Assembly: GCA_050699055.1 (NCBI GenBank)
Contig: JBOHCT010000196.1
Coordinates: 1 to 8,073 of the forward strand
DNA from: JBOHCT01 sp050699055
GTDB taxonomy: Bacteria > Actinomycetota > Actinomycetes > Streptosporangiales > JBOHCT01
DNA: 8,073 bases
Reading direction: 5' to 3'
Shown: piece by piece, positions 1-6,022 of the stretch
Position numbering within the stretch: position 1 is the first letter of the stretch
Layout of the letters: every line of letters begins with the position of its first letter
Program-made: the position numbers and the translations under genes
The notes under the pieces: model-generated
What the model was told of the DNA's origin: nothing
Databases searched by the model: none
What the model saw: the letters and a program-made list of their open reading frames with translations, nothing else

Positions 1-1
1 G

Positions 2-139
2 TTCCGGGCGGTGAAGGCCGCCACACTGGTCCGCGCGTTCGAGGTCGACAAGGCCGTGTACGAGGTCGCGTACGAAGCCCGCAACCGTCCAAGTTGGGTG
101 GACATCCCGCTCGCAGCACTGGAGCGCCTCGCCCGCTGA
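2..139 (+). CDS. mak: Maltokinase-like protein, C-terminal end only
   Basis: The window opens inside a plus-strand gene whose last 45 codons are readable to a TGA at 137-139. The tail carries the pattern FEVDKAVYEVAYEARNRP followed by W, IPLAAL and ERLAR. This resembles the C-terminus of actinobacterial maltokinases (Mak/Pep2), which phosphorylate maltose to maltose-1-phosphate in the GlgE alpha-glucan pathway. That family usually ends with a 'DKAxYE...YE...RPxWxxIPL' helix, which also occurs in trehalose synthase-maltokinase fusions. Only the tail is visible, so the kinase active site cannot be checked and the family call rests on this one motif. The gene converges on the frameshifted glycosyltransferase ending at 169, with 29 bp between the two stop codons, and is not part of the minus-strand operon. 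Confidence 0.65.
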   Translation, partial: FRAVKAATLVRAFEVDKAVYEVAYEARNRPSWVDIPLAALERLAR

Positions 140-174
140 CAGCGCGCCCTACCCGCCCCTGCCCTCGGTCAGCG
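134..174. terminator. Inverted repeat between convergent stop codons
   Basis: CGCTGAC (134-140) and GTCAGCG (168-174) are perfect 7-bp inverted arms separated by 27 nt. Each arm contains the stop codon of one of the two convergent genes. There is no T-tract and the loop is long, so a bidirectional terminator is only a possibility. The symmetry may partly come from both genes ending in TGA within similar codons. Confidence 0.25.
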
Positions 175-1322
175 TCGGCCTGCGGCGCCGTCATCGAGGA
201 CAACGGCTCGAAGGAAGTGCTCCAGCGCGTCCAGCGCCTGCCGGTACCCGTACCGCTCCGCGACGACGGCGGCGTTGCAGCGGCCGAGACGGGCAAGCCG
301 CGCCGGGTCGCCGAGGAGGGCACTCGCCGCTTCCGCGATGTCCTCCGGGTACGCGGGGCGGACCAGCGCACCTTTCCCTCCCGCCGCGAAGAACTCCGGG
401 ATACCTCCCACCCGTGAGGCCACGACGACGCGTCCGCGCGCGGCAACCTCCAGCAGCGCGCTTGGCATGCCCTCGTACAGGGACGGCTGAACGAAGATCG
501 CGTGGTGGGCGGTTACCTCGTCCAGGCCGGTGGACGGATCGAAGCGGCCGGCCAGGATGACACGATCGTCGACGCCAAGCGCCCGGGCGAGATCCTCGAG
601 GCGGGTTCTGTCGTAGCCCTCGCCGTAGACGTGGAGGGAGACCTGGGGGTGGCGCCGCCGTAGCTCGGGGAGAGCCGCCAGCAGGTAGTCCAATCCCTTC
701 TCGACGCACAGGCGCGCGATGCAGCCGAGCTTGTGCGGGTCCAGGGGCAATGGTTGCGGCGTCGCCTCGGGCACCAGGGGAGGGATGACTGCGGTGCGGC
801 CGGTGAAACCGTGGTAGCTGGCGACGCCGTGTCTGCTGGCCTCGCAGCCGGCGACCATGGCAGCGAGCTTGTTAACGATCCCCGGAAGCTCCGGCGGGTA
901 CCAATGCGCGCATTGCCGGTCGGCGGCGGAGAACTCGTAGCCTACGACCGGGACGGCGGGTCGGCGCCGCCACCGGAGCCAGGCGACGAGCAGGGCCCCG
1001 GCGGGCACGGCCAGGATGACGTCGGGCGTCCAGCGGTGGAACGCGGTGCCGATAAGGCGAGCTGCCGTCCGGTCCAGCATCACCTCTCGCGCCACGCGCC
1101 CGAGCGCGCCCCGGTCATCGGGAAACGACCGCTCCGGCGCGCCCAGCACGGTCGTCACGCGCGACGCGCGAAGGATCCTGACCCAGGTGCGGTCCTTGGG
1201 GAGCGTGGGCAGAAGACACGCACCTCGTGGCCGCGGACGCGCAGGCCAACCGCCGCACGGGTCGTCAGGGTCTCGGTCCCGCCAAGACCACCGAGGAAGT
1301 CGGTGAGGATAGCGATACGCAC
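169..1322 (-). pseudogene. Family 4 glycosyltransferase (GT-B), one-base frameshift near the N-terminus
   Basis: This is a retaining GT4-type transferase that would move a sugar from a nucleotide donor in the cytoplasm. The intended start is GTG at 1322, with GAGGGG (1333-1328) five bases upstream. The first ~37 codons read VRIAILTDFLGGLGGTE and continue to HEVRVF, a typical first Rossmann strand and glycine-rich loop. Around 1212-1216 the frame breaks: the initial frame hits a stop next to 1158, while the frame one base off continues without interruption to 169. Adding one base joins VRVF to LPTLPKDRTW and matches the paralogue at 3503 with no gap. The open part (329 codons from a GTG at 1158) carries AHWYPPELPG, CEASRHGV, and the donor-site EX7E (E229, E237 of that ORF) in PSLYEGMPSALLE. 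It may be a true pseudogene, a sequencing error, or produce an N-truncated protein lacking the acceptor-side loop. It is last in the operon, 9 bp after the methyltransferase stop. Confidence 0.8.
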
Positions 1323-1331
1323 GCCAGCCCC

Positions 1332-2108
1332 TCAGCTCGCGCGCCCGCGCAGCACGGCGTCCCGACCGGGCGCCACGGGTGCCGAGGTGTCGAAGGCCTC
1401 GAACGCCGTCACGTCCCTGAAACCCGCCCCGCGCAACCGCGCCGCGAGAACGTCGGGTGCGGTGACCAGGTAGTCGAGGCGTCGGGTCCAGATGTCCAGG
1501 GTCCGCCCGCTGCCGGCATCTTCCAGACGGTAGGTGAATCGGCTCCGCAGCCGACCCGTCGCCGGATCGAAGCGCTCGTCCTCGTGCACGTGGTAGGTCC
1601 CGTCCGGGTTAGGTGTGACGGCGGCGGTGCGCCGCTGGCTGGGCGACCCCGGCGCGCGTGTGAAGACGTCGGCTAGAAAGACGCCGCCCGGCTCGAGGTG
1701 AGCGTGGACTCTGGTCAGCAGGGCGTCGAGCTCGGCGTGGCTGAGCACGTGGAAGAGCGCGTGGTAGGGGACGATCACGGCGGTGAAGTGGGTACGGAAA
1801 GCGAACGCTTCCATGTAGGCCCGAACCCACGAGACGCCAGAGCAGCCCTGCTGGCGTGCTTTGGCGCACGCAGCCGCGATCATGTCGGGAGAGCTGTCCA
1901 GCCCGACCACGTTCGCGCCCCGGCGAGCAAGGGCGAGGGAGATCTCGCCGGTACCGCAGCCGAGTTCGAGGACGCGTGCCCCGGGGTGGACTGTCTGTCC
2001 CGGATAGAAGCGTCGTCGCTGCGACCTGCTGTCGGAGGTGCCGATCTCCCAGCCGTAGGTACGGGGGTCGTAGAAGCCCTCCGCACGGGGCGGGATCGAG
2101 CCGGTCAC
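1332..2108 (-). CDS. Class I SAM-dependent methyltransferase
   Basis: This 258-residue protein transfers a methyl group from S-adenosylmethionine to an unknown acceptor, presumably a small molecule or sugar. Motif I is VLELGCGTGE (47-56), followed by the acidic end of strand 2 in GLDSS (69-73), a motif IV-like stretch ending in YHALFHVLSHAELD (about 115-128) and LEPGGVFLADVF (138-149). The C-terminal part (about 165-215) is a beta-rich insertion typical of small-molecule methyltransferases, with repeated R/F/Y residues. Length and motif spacing look complete, with no internal damage. The GTG start overlaps the previous gene's stop in a GTGA (2105-2108), so translational coupling is expected. 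Its TGA sits 9 bp before the next glycosyltransferase start and lies inside that gene's ribosome binding site. Substrate cannot be read from the sequence. Confidence 0.85.
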   Translation of the reverse strand: MTGSIPPRAEGFYDPRTYGWEIGTSDSRSQRRRFYPGQTVHPGARVLELGCGTGEISLALARRGANVVGLDSSPDMIAAACAKARQQGCSGVSWVRAYMEAFAFRTHFTAVIVPYHALFHVLSHAELDALLTRVHAHLEPGGVFLADVFTRAPGSPSQRRTAAVTPNPDGTYHVHEDERFDPATGRLRSRFTYRLEDAGSGRTLDIWTRRLDYLVTAPDVLAARLRGAGFRDVTAFEAFDTSAPVAPGRDAVLRGRAS

Positions 2109-2776
2109 CGCCTCGCCCGTCCGCAGATGACGACAGGGAAGTCGCTGGTCCGCATGTCTCCGCCCGCGAGCCCGATGTCCTCGGCGGCGAGCCCGTAAAG
2201 GAACGCGGTGGCGGTGTGCAGGTCACCGTGGCCCGCGCAGACGACACTGTCGGGCTCGAACGCGTCCGCGAGCAGGTCATGGAGCCCTCTGGCGGTAAAG
2301 CGCCACCGGTCGGCAGGTCTCCCACCACCGGGATCCATACGCGCGATGCCGGGCACGGCCACGAGAAGCGCTCCGCCAAGGGCCAGGCAGTCGTGGAGGT
2401 TGGCCACGGCAGCGCGGAGGTCCGCGACGTATTGGAGGGTCTGCGTGACGACCGCGCAGTCGTACCGGTCGCGGGGCAGCGAACCGTGCCGCGTGAGATC
2501 GGCGAGGAGGGTGGCGGAGCCGTTGCCGGCGTCGATGTCCACGACATCGACCACCGCGATGTCGGCGGCGCCGTAACGGAGCGCGTAGCAATCCGTCGCG
2601 ACCTCCAGGACTTGTCCGCGGACGAAGCCGCTGTGCTGTGTGAGGAAGCTGTCGATGAAAACCCGGTCGACGGGGGTCCCTCTGTCTGCTCCGTAACAGT
2701 CGCTGTACGGGTAGGGAGCGCGCAGCGGACCCCAACGGGCGGGGGTGAGGTCAGCGGCGCTCTGCGAACTGGTCAC
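2105..2776 (-). CDS. Methyltransferase-like protein with degenerate motif I
   Basis: This 223-residue protein has the layout of a class I methyltransferase but an altered SAM loop. Where GxGxG is expected it has VLEVATDCYALRYG (56-69), then VVDIDAGNG (78-86) and LLADLT (90-95). The later landmarks are clear: YDCAVVTQTLQY (105-116), LALGGALLVAVPGIARM (131-147) and DRWRFTARGLHDLL (156-169). From memory, this matches a group of actinobacterial Methyltransf_11-like proteins that often sit beside glycosyltransferases, with the same 'TQTLQ', 'VPGI' and 'DxWRFT' landmarks. The substrate is unknown, and catalysis may be altered. The GTG start is supported by GAAGGAG (2789-2783) six bases upstream. 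It overlaps the TGA of the degraded glycosyltransferase by 4 bp and overlaps the next gene by 4 bp. It appears intact. Confidence 0.78.
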   Translation of the reverse strand: MTSSQSAADLTPARWGPLRAPYPYSDCYGADRGTPVDRVFIDSFLTQHSGFVRGQVLEVATDCYALRYGAADIAVVDVVDIDAGNGSATLLADLTRHGSLPRDRYDCAVVTQTLQYVADLRAAVANLHDCLALGGALLVAVPGIARMDPGGGRPADRWRFTARGLHDLLADAFEPDSVVCAGHGDLHTATAFLYGLAAEDIGLAGGDMRTSDFPVVICGRARR

Positions 2777-3503
2777 AGGCGACTCCTTCGGCTGGGCGAG
2801 TCTTGGCTATCGCATCGACGTGGCAGGCTTGAGGGACGAGGCTGCCGCCTGTGCTGACCCAACGCGTTCAGCAGCAGGGGCACCGCCGCCTCGGAGGTGT
2901 GCCGGGCGAGGACGCGGGCCTGGAGCGCCCGGACGACGTCGGCGTAGTGCGCCTCGTGTTCGAGGAGGTGCCGGACACGGTCCGCCAGTGCGCGCGTCCG
3001 AAATGCGCGATGACCCCTTGGCGGGAGGCTTCGCACGTTGCGATCACCGCGTCGAGGTGGTGGATCAGACCAGGCAGCGTCGGTGGATACCAGTGCGCGG
3101 CGGCGGGGCCCGGACGGCTGTACTCGACCCCGATGATCGGTGGAAGGGGCACGTTGGGAGGAACAGTGGGGAGCCAGCCCACCAGCGCCTCGCCCATGGG
3201 ATTGACGAGCACCAGATCGGGCCGCTCATGCACGAGCTGGTGATTGAGGTGCGACCAAAGGCTCGCAACCGCCGTGACTGACCCGGGTGCGTGGACGGCG
3301 ACTCCCTCGGCCGTGAGGAGGTCCGTCCAGGTGCGGTTGCGCGGCGGCTCGGCGACGAAGACGTCGACTGCGGCGCCGCGGACCGCCAGGGCCATGGCAA
3401 CGGTCACGGTGTAGCGCTCCGTACCCGCGAGGTCGCTGAGGAAGTCGGTGAGGATGACGATGCGCGCGCCGCTCCAGCGACCGGAGTTATCCGAGCGGGA
3501 CAC
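2773..3503 (-). pseudogene. Family 4 glycosyltransferase with a large internal deletion
   Basis: The first ~169 codons from GTG 3503 encode a good N-terminal GT-B domain: IVILTDFLSDLAGTERYT (15-32), RNRTW (55-59), GVEYS (125-129), AHWYPPTLPG (136-145) and CEASRQGVIAHFG (157-169). Near 2997 homology stops. That frame runs on with R/P/S/T-rich sequence to 2868. In the next frame, starting within a few bases, a second block (ALADRVRHLLEHEAHYADV, continuing to LLLNALG) aligns without gaps, over 44 residues, to the C-terminal helices of the paralogue ending at 169. Judged against that paralogue, about 155 residues are missing, including the donor-binding Rossmann strands and EX7E. The remnant's own TGA (2775-2773) still overlaps the next GTG by 4 bp, which shows that this frame is the original one. 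It starts 6 bp after the RsmC-like gene, with no strong ribosome binding site. Loss of function is likely. A truncated 211-residue protein could still be made. Confidence 0.85.
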
Positions 3504-3509
3504 GGGAAC

Positions 3510-4487
3510 TCAGCCGCGGGACTTCCGCGCCTCGAGGACGACATGGGCCGGCCCTGGGTGACGGTCGACCCGCAGTCCCGCCGAGATCATGTGTCGGGTG
3601 TACCGCTTCTCCAGACTGGCGTGCACGACGGCGAGGAGGGTGCCCCGCGCGGCGCGTTCGGCCAGACCGGCCATAAACCGCGCCGTCTCTCCCCCGCTGA
3701 TATGGGTTGGGATGTTGCAGACGGTCAGCGACGTCGGCCGGGCTGCTGAAGGATCGGGCGAACAGGTGAGATCGATGGCCACGTTATGGTCCTTGGCGTT
3801 CTGCTCGGCGAGCCACAGCGCGACGCAGTCCACCTCGGTGCCAACCGCGGAACGCGCTACCCCGTTCAGCACGAGCCCGATCGCCAACGGCCCGTACCCG
3901 ATGCCGATGTCCGCGACGGTGTCGACCGGCCGGTGTCGCAACGCCACCCCGAGCAGCAACGCTGTGCCCTCGTCGATGCGGCCTGGAGAGAATATCCCGT
4001 AGTCCGCGGCGAGCGCAGCTTCGCGCGCCCCGAGGCTCGCAGAAAAGCCATGCGGCTCCGGCAGCACCGGGCTGGCGGGTGGGGTTCCGTGCAGGCAGAT
4101 CGCGCGGCCCACCCGCTTCTTGTCAAGGTTCCACCCCAGGCCTTCGAGAAGCTTGCGCACCGAGTCGGGGCCCTGCCGCTTACCGAGGTACCACGACACC
4201 TCGGCTTCGTCCTCGCCGAGCCGAGTAGCGGCGAGCCAGCCGAGCACCGGGATCAAGCTCTTACCGCGATAAGGAGGGACGTGGATCTCGACGCGGAGCG
4301 CACCGGGCGTTGGGGCCGCCATGGCCTCGTGGAAGCTGATGACCGTCGACGCGTGGGGCGCGGCGCGCTCGGCCTCGCTCGCGGTGAAGGCCACAACGCC
4401 GTCGTCCGGCCCAAGCTGGCCGGGAAGGCCGATGTGCCAGCAGCGCAGGCCGGAGGTCCGCATCGGCGCGAGGCGCCTCCTCGTCAT
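3510..4487 (-). CDS. RsmC/RlmG-like SAM-dependent methyltransferase
   Basis: This 325-residue protein has the two-part build of the RsmC family. An N-terminal region contains VEIHVPPYRGKSL (66-78) and WYLGKRQGPDSVRKLL (99-114), resembling the inactive first half of RsmC. A C-terminal catalytic MTS domain follows: YGIFSPGRIDEGTALLL (163-179), SAM motif VADIGIGYG (191-199), and EVDCVALWLAEQNA (218-231). RsmC itself methylates G1207 of 16S rRNA. Here the position of the family's catalytic NPPF/NPPY tetrapeptide reads CNIPTH (257-262), so the second residue is Ile and the aromatic residue is absent. This, plus the operon context, suggests a different substrate or weak activity (inference). The ATG at 4487 overlaps a possible upstream TGA (4486-4484). 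The ninth codon is also ATG (4463) and has AGGAGG 12 bases before it, so the start is not settled. The frame is intact. Confidence 0.8.
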   Translation of the reverse strand: MTRRRLAPMRTSGLRCWHIGLPGQLGPDDGVVAFTASEAERAAPHASTVISFHEAMAAPTPGALRVEIHVPPYRGKSLIPVLGWLAATRLGEDEAEVSWYLGKRQGPDSVRKLLEGLGWNLDKKRVGRAICLHGTPPASPVLPEPHGFSASLGAREAALAADYGIFSPGRIDEGTALLLGVALRHRPVDTVADIGIGYGPLAIGLVLNGVARSAVGTEVDCVALWLAEQNAKDHNVAIDLTCSPDPSAARPTSLTVCNIPTHISGGETARFMAGLAERAARGTLLAVVHASLEKRYTRHMISAGLRVDRHPGPAHVVLEARKSRG

Positions 4488-4538
4488 AGGGAAGTCCAGT
4501 GGGTCATGCCGTCCTGCCCATCCTCCCGCCTGCAGCGG

Positions 4539-5077
4539 TCACGAGCCCGGATGTCCAGGGCGAGCGGCCAGACCAATTATCGGCAGCTGCCTCCTCCCCA
4601 GCGGACCGGTCCGCGCCGATGTCTCGGTCGGGGACGTGAAGTGGGCCGGCGTCCGGCAGGATGAAACAATCATCTCGGCGTACTCGGGAACGGTCAGGTG
4701 CTCGAAGTCGACGTAACGGTTCCGGTAGCACCAGTTGCACTCCTCAAACCGCTCGTCCAGGCCCTCGGCCCATCGCACGTGCTGGCGGCGCAGCTCCTGG
4801 TAGGCGGGACCGTTCCAGGTCTCCTCGAAGGTGGCCTCCCGCAGGTCGCCAAGCAGGTAGCGGTTGGTGCCCTCCCCGATGAGGTGGTCGCAGAACCCGA
4901 TCCGCCCGCCATGGTTGACCAGGCAGTACACCCAGGGATGGGTACAGCGCTTGCCCGCTGCTCAACGAACACGACCTGCGGGCGGCTGCGCAGGACGGTT
5001 GCTCCACGAGCGAACTCCTCGCGATTGAGCGCGGAGTTGGCCCGACGGCGATCTGCGTTTGTCGCTCGCTCGAACAC
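4539..5077 (-). pseudogene. Radical SAM/SPASM protein lacking its radical SAM core
   Basis: From GTG 5077, with GGGGAGG (5086-5080) just upstream, about 40 codons (MFERATNAD onward, ending LRSRPQVVFVEQ) look like the approach to a radical SAM domain. In that family, a strand such as RPxxVxxE directly precedes the CX3CX2C loop binding the 4Fe-4S cluster. No CX3CX2C follows. Instead, around 4945-4962 the sequence switches frame into a C-terminal auxiliary-cluster (SPASM/twitch) domain: RCTHPWVYCLVNHGGRIGFC, LGDLREATFEETWNG and EECNWCYRNRYVDFEHL, giving GX4C and CX2C spacing. The catalytic TIM-barrel part, normally some 200 residues, is absent. The SPASM frame ends at 4539. A third frame closing at TGA 4486-4484 would overlap the next ATG by 4 bp, so the original gene may have ended at 4484 with another frameshift near 4570-4590. 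It cannot act as a radical SAM enzyme as written. The ancestral substrate is unknown. Confidence 0.78.
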
Positions 5078-5843
5078 GTCCTCCCCTAGCGATCTCTACT
5101 GGTTGATGGCGGCACGCCCTGGGACCCGCTTTGGCGTGGGGCGAACCGGTACCAGTCCAATGCCCGAATGAGGTGAGGTCGAGCTTCGGGTGAGGGAGGT
5201 CGCGCCAGAGCTGGATCATGTTGACGAACCTGATGTCGTCGACGACGAGCACCGTGTCAGTGCTCCGGAAGATTGGCAGGTACAGCTGGAGGAACTTCGG
5301 CTCGAACCGCCCATCCTTGGGGCCGTCGAGCAACATGAGGTCAGCCTCTGCCAGCGTCTCGACCTGGGTAGCGAAGAAATCCGAGTCGCCCAGGTCGCCC
5401 AGGCGCTGCTCCAGCCGGTCGTCGAGATCCGAGTCATCGAGGACGGCGTCCGGGAAGCTCCACCAGGGCGCGATATCATAGGTCACGACGCGACCGTCCG
5501 CGGGCAAGTGAGCCTTGGCGGCCAGGGCCGAGAGTCCGGTGAAGGTGCCGATCTCTACGACCAGCCGGGGGCGCAGGTGCTCGACGCAGGCAGCAAGCAG
5601 GCGATAGTGCTCTCCGGGCCAGTGGCCGACGAAGTCGCGTTCCTCAGCGGAGGCGCGCTCCGCGAGCCAGGTGAGGTCGACGCGGCGGGCATGGGCGGCT
5701 GCAGCGAGCGCGAGGTCGAGCAGCCGGTCGTTCGGATGGTGGCGCTGGTCCTCCTGGGACATCATGACGGTCCACATCAGGTCACGGGAGAAGAAGGCGG
5801 GCGACCCGAGCATCGGCACGGGGGTGTTCCACCTCTCCTGCAA
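4962..5843 (-). CDS. Class I O-methyltransferase-like protein (Methyltransf_24 type)
   Basis: The ORF carries a SAM-binding domain of the Methyltransf_24/cephalosporin hydroxylase-like type. Counted from TTG 5843, it has LVVEIGTFTGLSALA (94-108), VVTYDIAPWW (119-128), ADLMLLDGPKDG (167-178) and VLVVDDIRFVNMIQLW (198-213), then LDLTSFGHWTGTG (221-233). The acceptor is unknown. Both ends are doubtful. After residue ~233 (near 5142) the frame turns into R/S/P-rich sequence and overlaps the radical SAM gene by 116 bp. Other frames stop at 5098-5096 or 5088-5086, just before that gene's ribosome binding site, so a small indel near 5142 is likely. At the 5' end, TTG 5843 has no ribosome binding site. 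GTG 5819 lies about 12 bases after GGAGAGG (5838-5832). Yet the same frame upstream of 5843 (WGPLGDRPFRWRRAL) keeps coding-like codon use, so the true start may be ATG 5961 with a frameshift (see separate entry). It is first in the operon. Confidence 0.7.
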   Translation of the reverse strand: MQERWNTPVPMLGSPAFFSRDLMWTVMMSQEDQRHHPNDRLLDLALAAAAHARRVDLTWLAERASAEERDFVGHWPGEHYRLLAACVEHLRPRLVVEIGTFTGLSALAAKAHLPADGRVVTYDIAPWWSFPDAVLDDSDLDDRLEQRLGDLGDSDFFATQVETLAEADLMLLDGPKDGRFEPKFLQLYLPIFRSTDTVLVVDDIRFVNMIQLWRDLPHPKLDLTSFGHWTGTGSPHAKAGPRACRHQPVEIARGGRVRASDKRRSPSGQLRAQSRGVRSWSNRPAQPPAGRVR

Positions 5844-5884
5844 CGCCCGACGCCACCGGAACGGACGATCCCCGAGCGGTCCCC

Positions 5885-5961
5885 ACTCCAGACGCCGTCC
5901 TAACCGTCTCGCCCAGGGGGGCGAGACGGTCGCGAAGATGGTCCCGCCACACGGAGCTCAT
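5885..5961 (-). other. Possible frameshifted N-terminus of the O-methyltransferase
   Basis: From ATG 5961 a frame reads MSSVWRDHLRDRLAPLGETVR with mostly G/C third positions. About 20 codons in, codon quality falls, while it rises in the O-methyltransferase frame (LEWGPLGDRPFRWRR and onward). A one-base change near 5890-5900 would join them into a single protein about 40 residues longer than the ORF from 5843. No good ribosome binding site precedes ATG 5961, so this is tentative. The alternative is that the stretch is untranslated leader. Confidence 0.35.
5903..5930. repeat. Perfect 12-bp inverted repeat with 4-nt loop
   Basis: ACCGTCTCGCCC (5903-5914) and GGGCGAGACGGT (5919-5930) are exact reverse complements around AGGG. 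The site lies between the divergent O-methyltransferase operon and the family 2 glycosyltransferase, 93 bp before the latter's start. No T-tract follows on either strand. It could be an operator for a dimeric regulator, an RNA hairpin in the operon leader, or, if ATG 5961 is the true start, part of coding sequence. Confidence 0.6.
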
Positions 5962-6022
5962 CGTCAATCGCAGCGAATGCACGGCCGGAACCTAGCGCAT
6001 CCGGACGACAACGGAGGAGGAC
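5962..6022. promoter_or_regulatory. Divergent intergenic region
   Basis: This stretch separates the divergently read operon and the family 2 glycosyltransferase. If the operon starts at ATG 5961, only 61 bp remain for two promoters. If it starts at 5819 or 5843, the control region extends leftward and includes the inverted repeat. No convincing -35/-10 pair was recognised. GGAGGAGG (6013-6020) is the ribosome binding site of the plus-strand gene. Confidence 0.35.

Noticed and set aside
733..1473. Plus-strand open frame (246 codons) across the glycosyltransferase and methyltransferase junction
   Set aside because: It is antisense to GT4 and methyltransferase motifs, and its composition reflects the GC-rich shadow frame.
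1856..2857. Long plus-strand open frame (333 codons) opposite the two methyltransferases
   Set aside because: It is R/G/V-rich with no recognisable motif and lies antisense to genes with clear methyltransferase motifs and coupled starts. Long antisense frames are normal in GC-rich DNA.
3786..4664. Plus-strand open frame (292 codons) opposite the RsmC-like gene
   Set aside because: No motif, no ribosome binding site, and low-complexity R/G/A composition. The minus strand carries the conserved SAM motif.
5782..5982. 66-codon minus-strand frame considered as a precursor peptide for the radical SAM enzyme
   Set aside because: It has no leader/core look, overlaps the O-methyltransferase frame, and is better explained as a frameshifted N-terminus or leader DNA.
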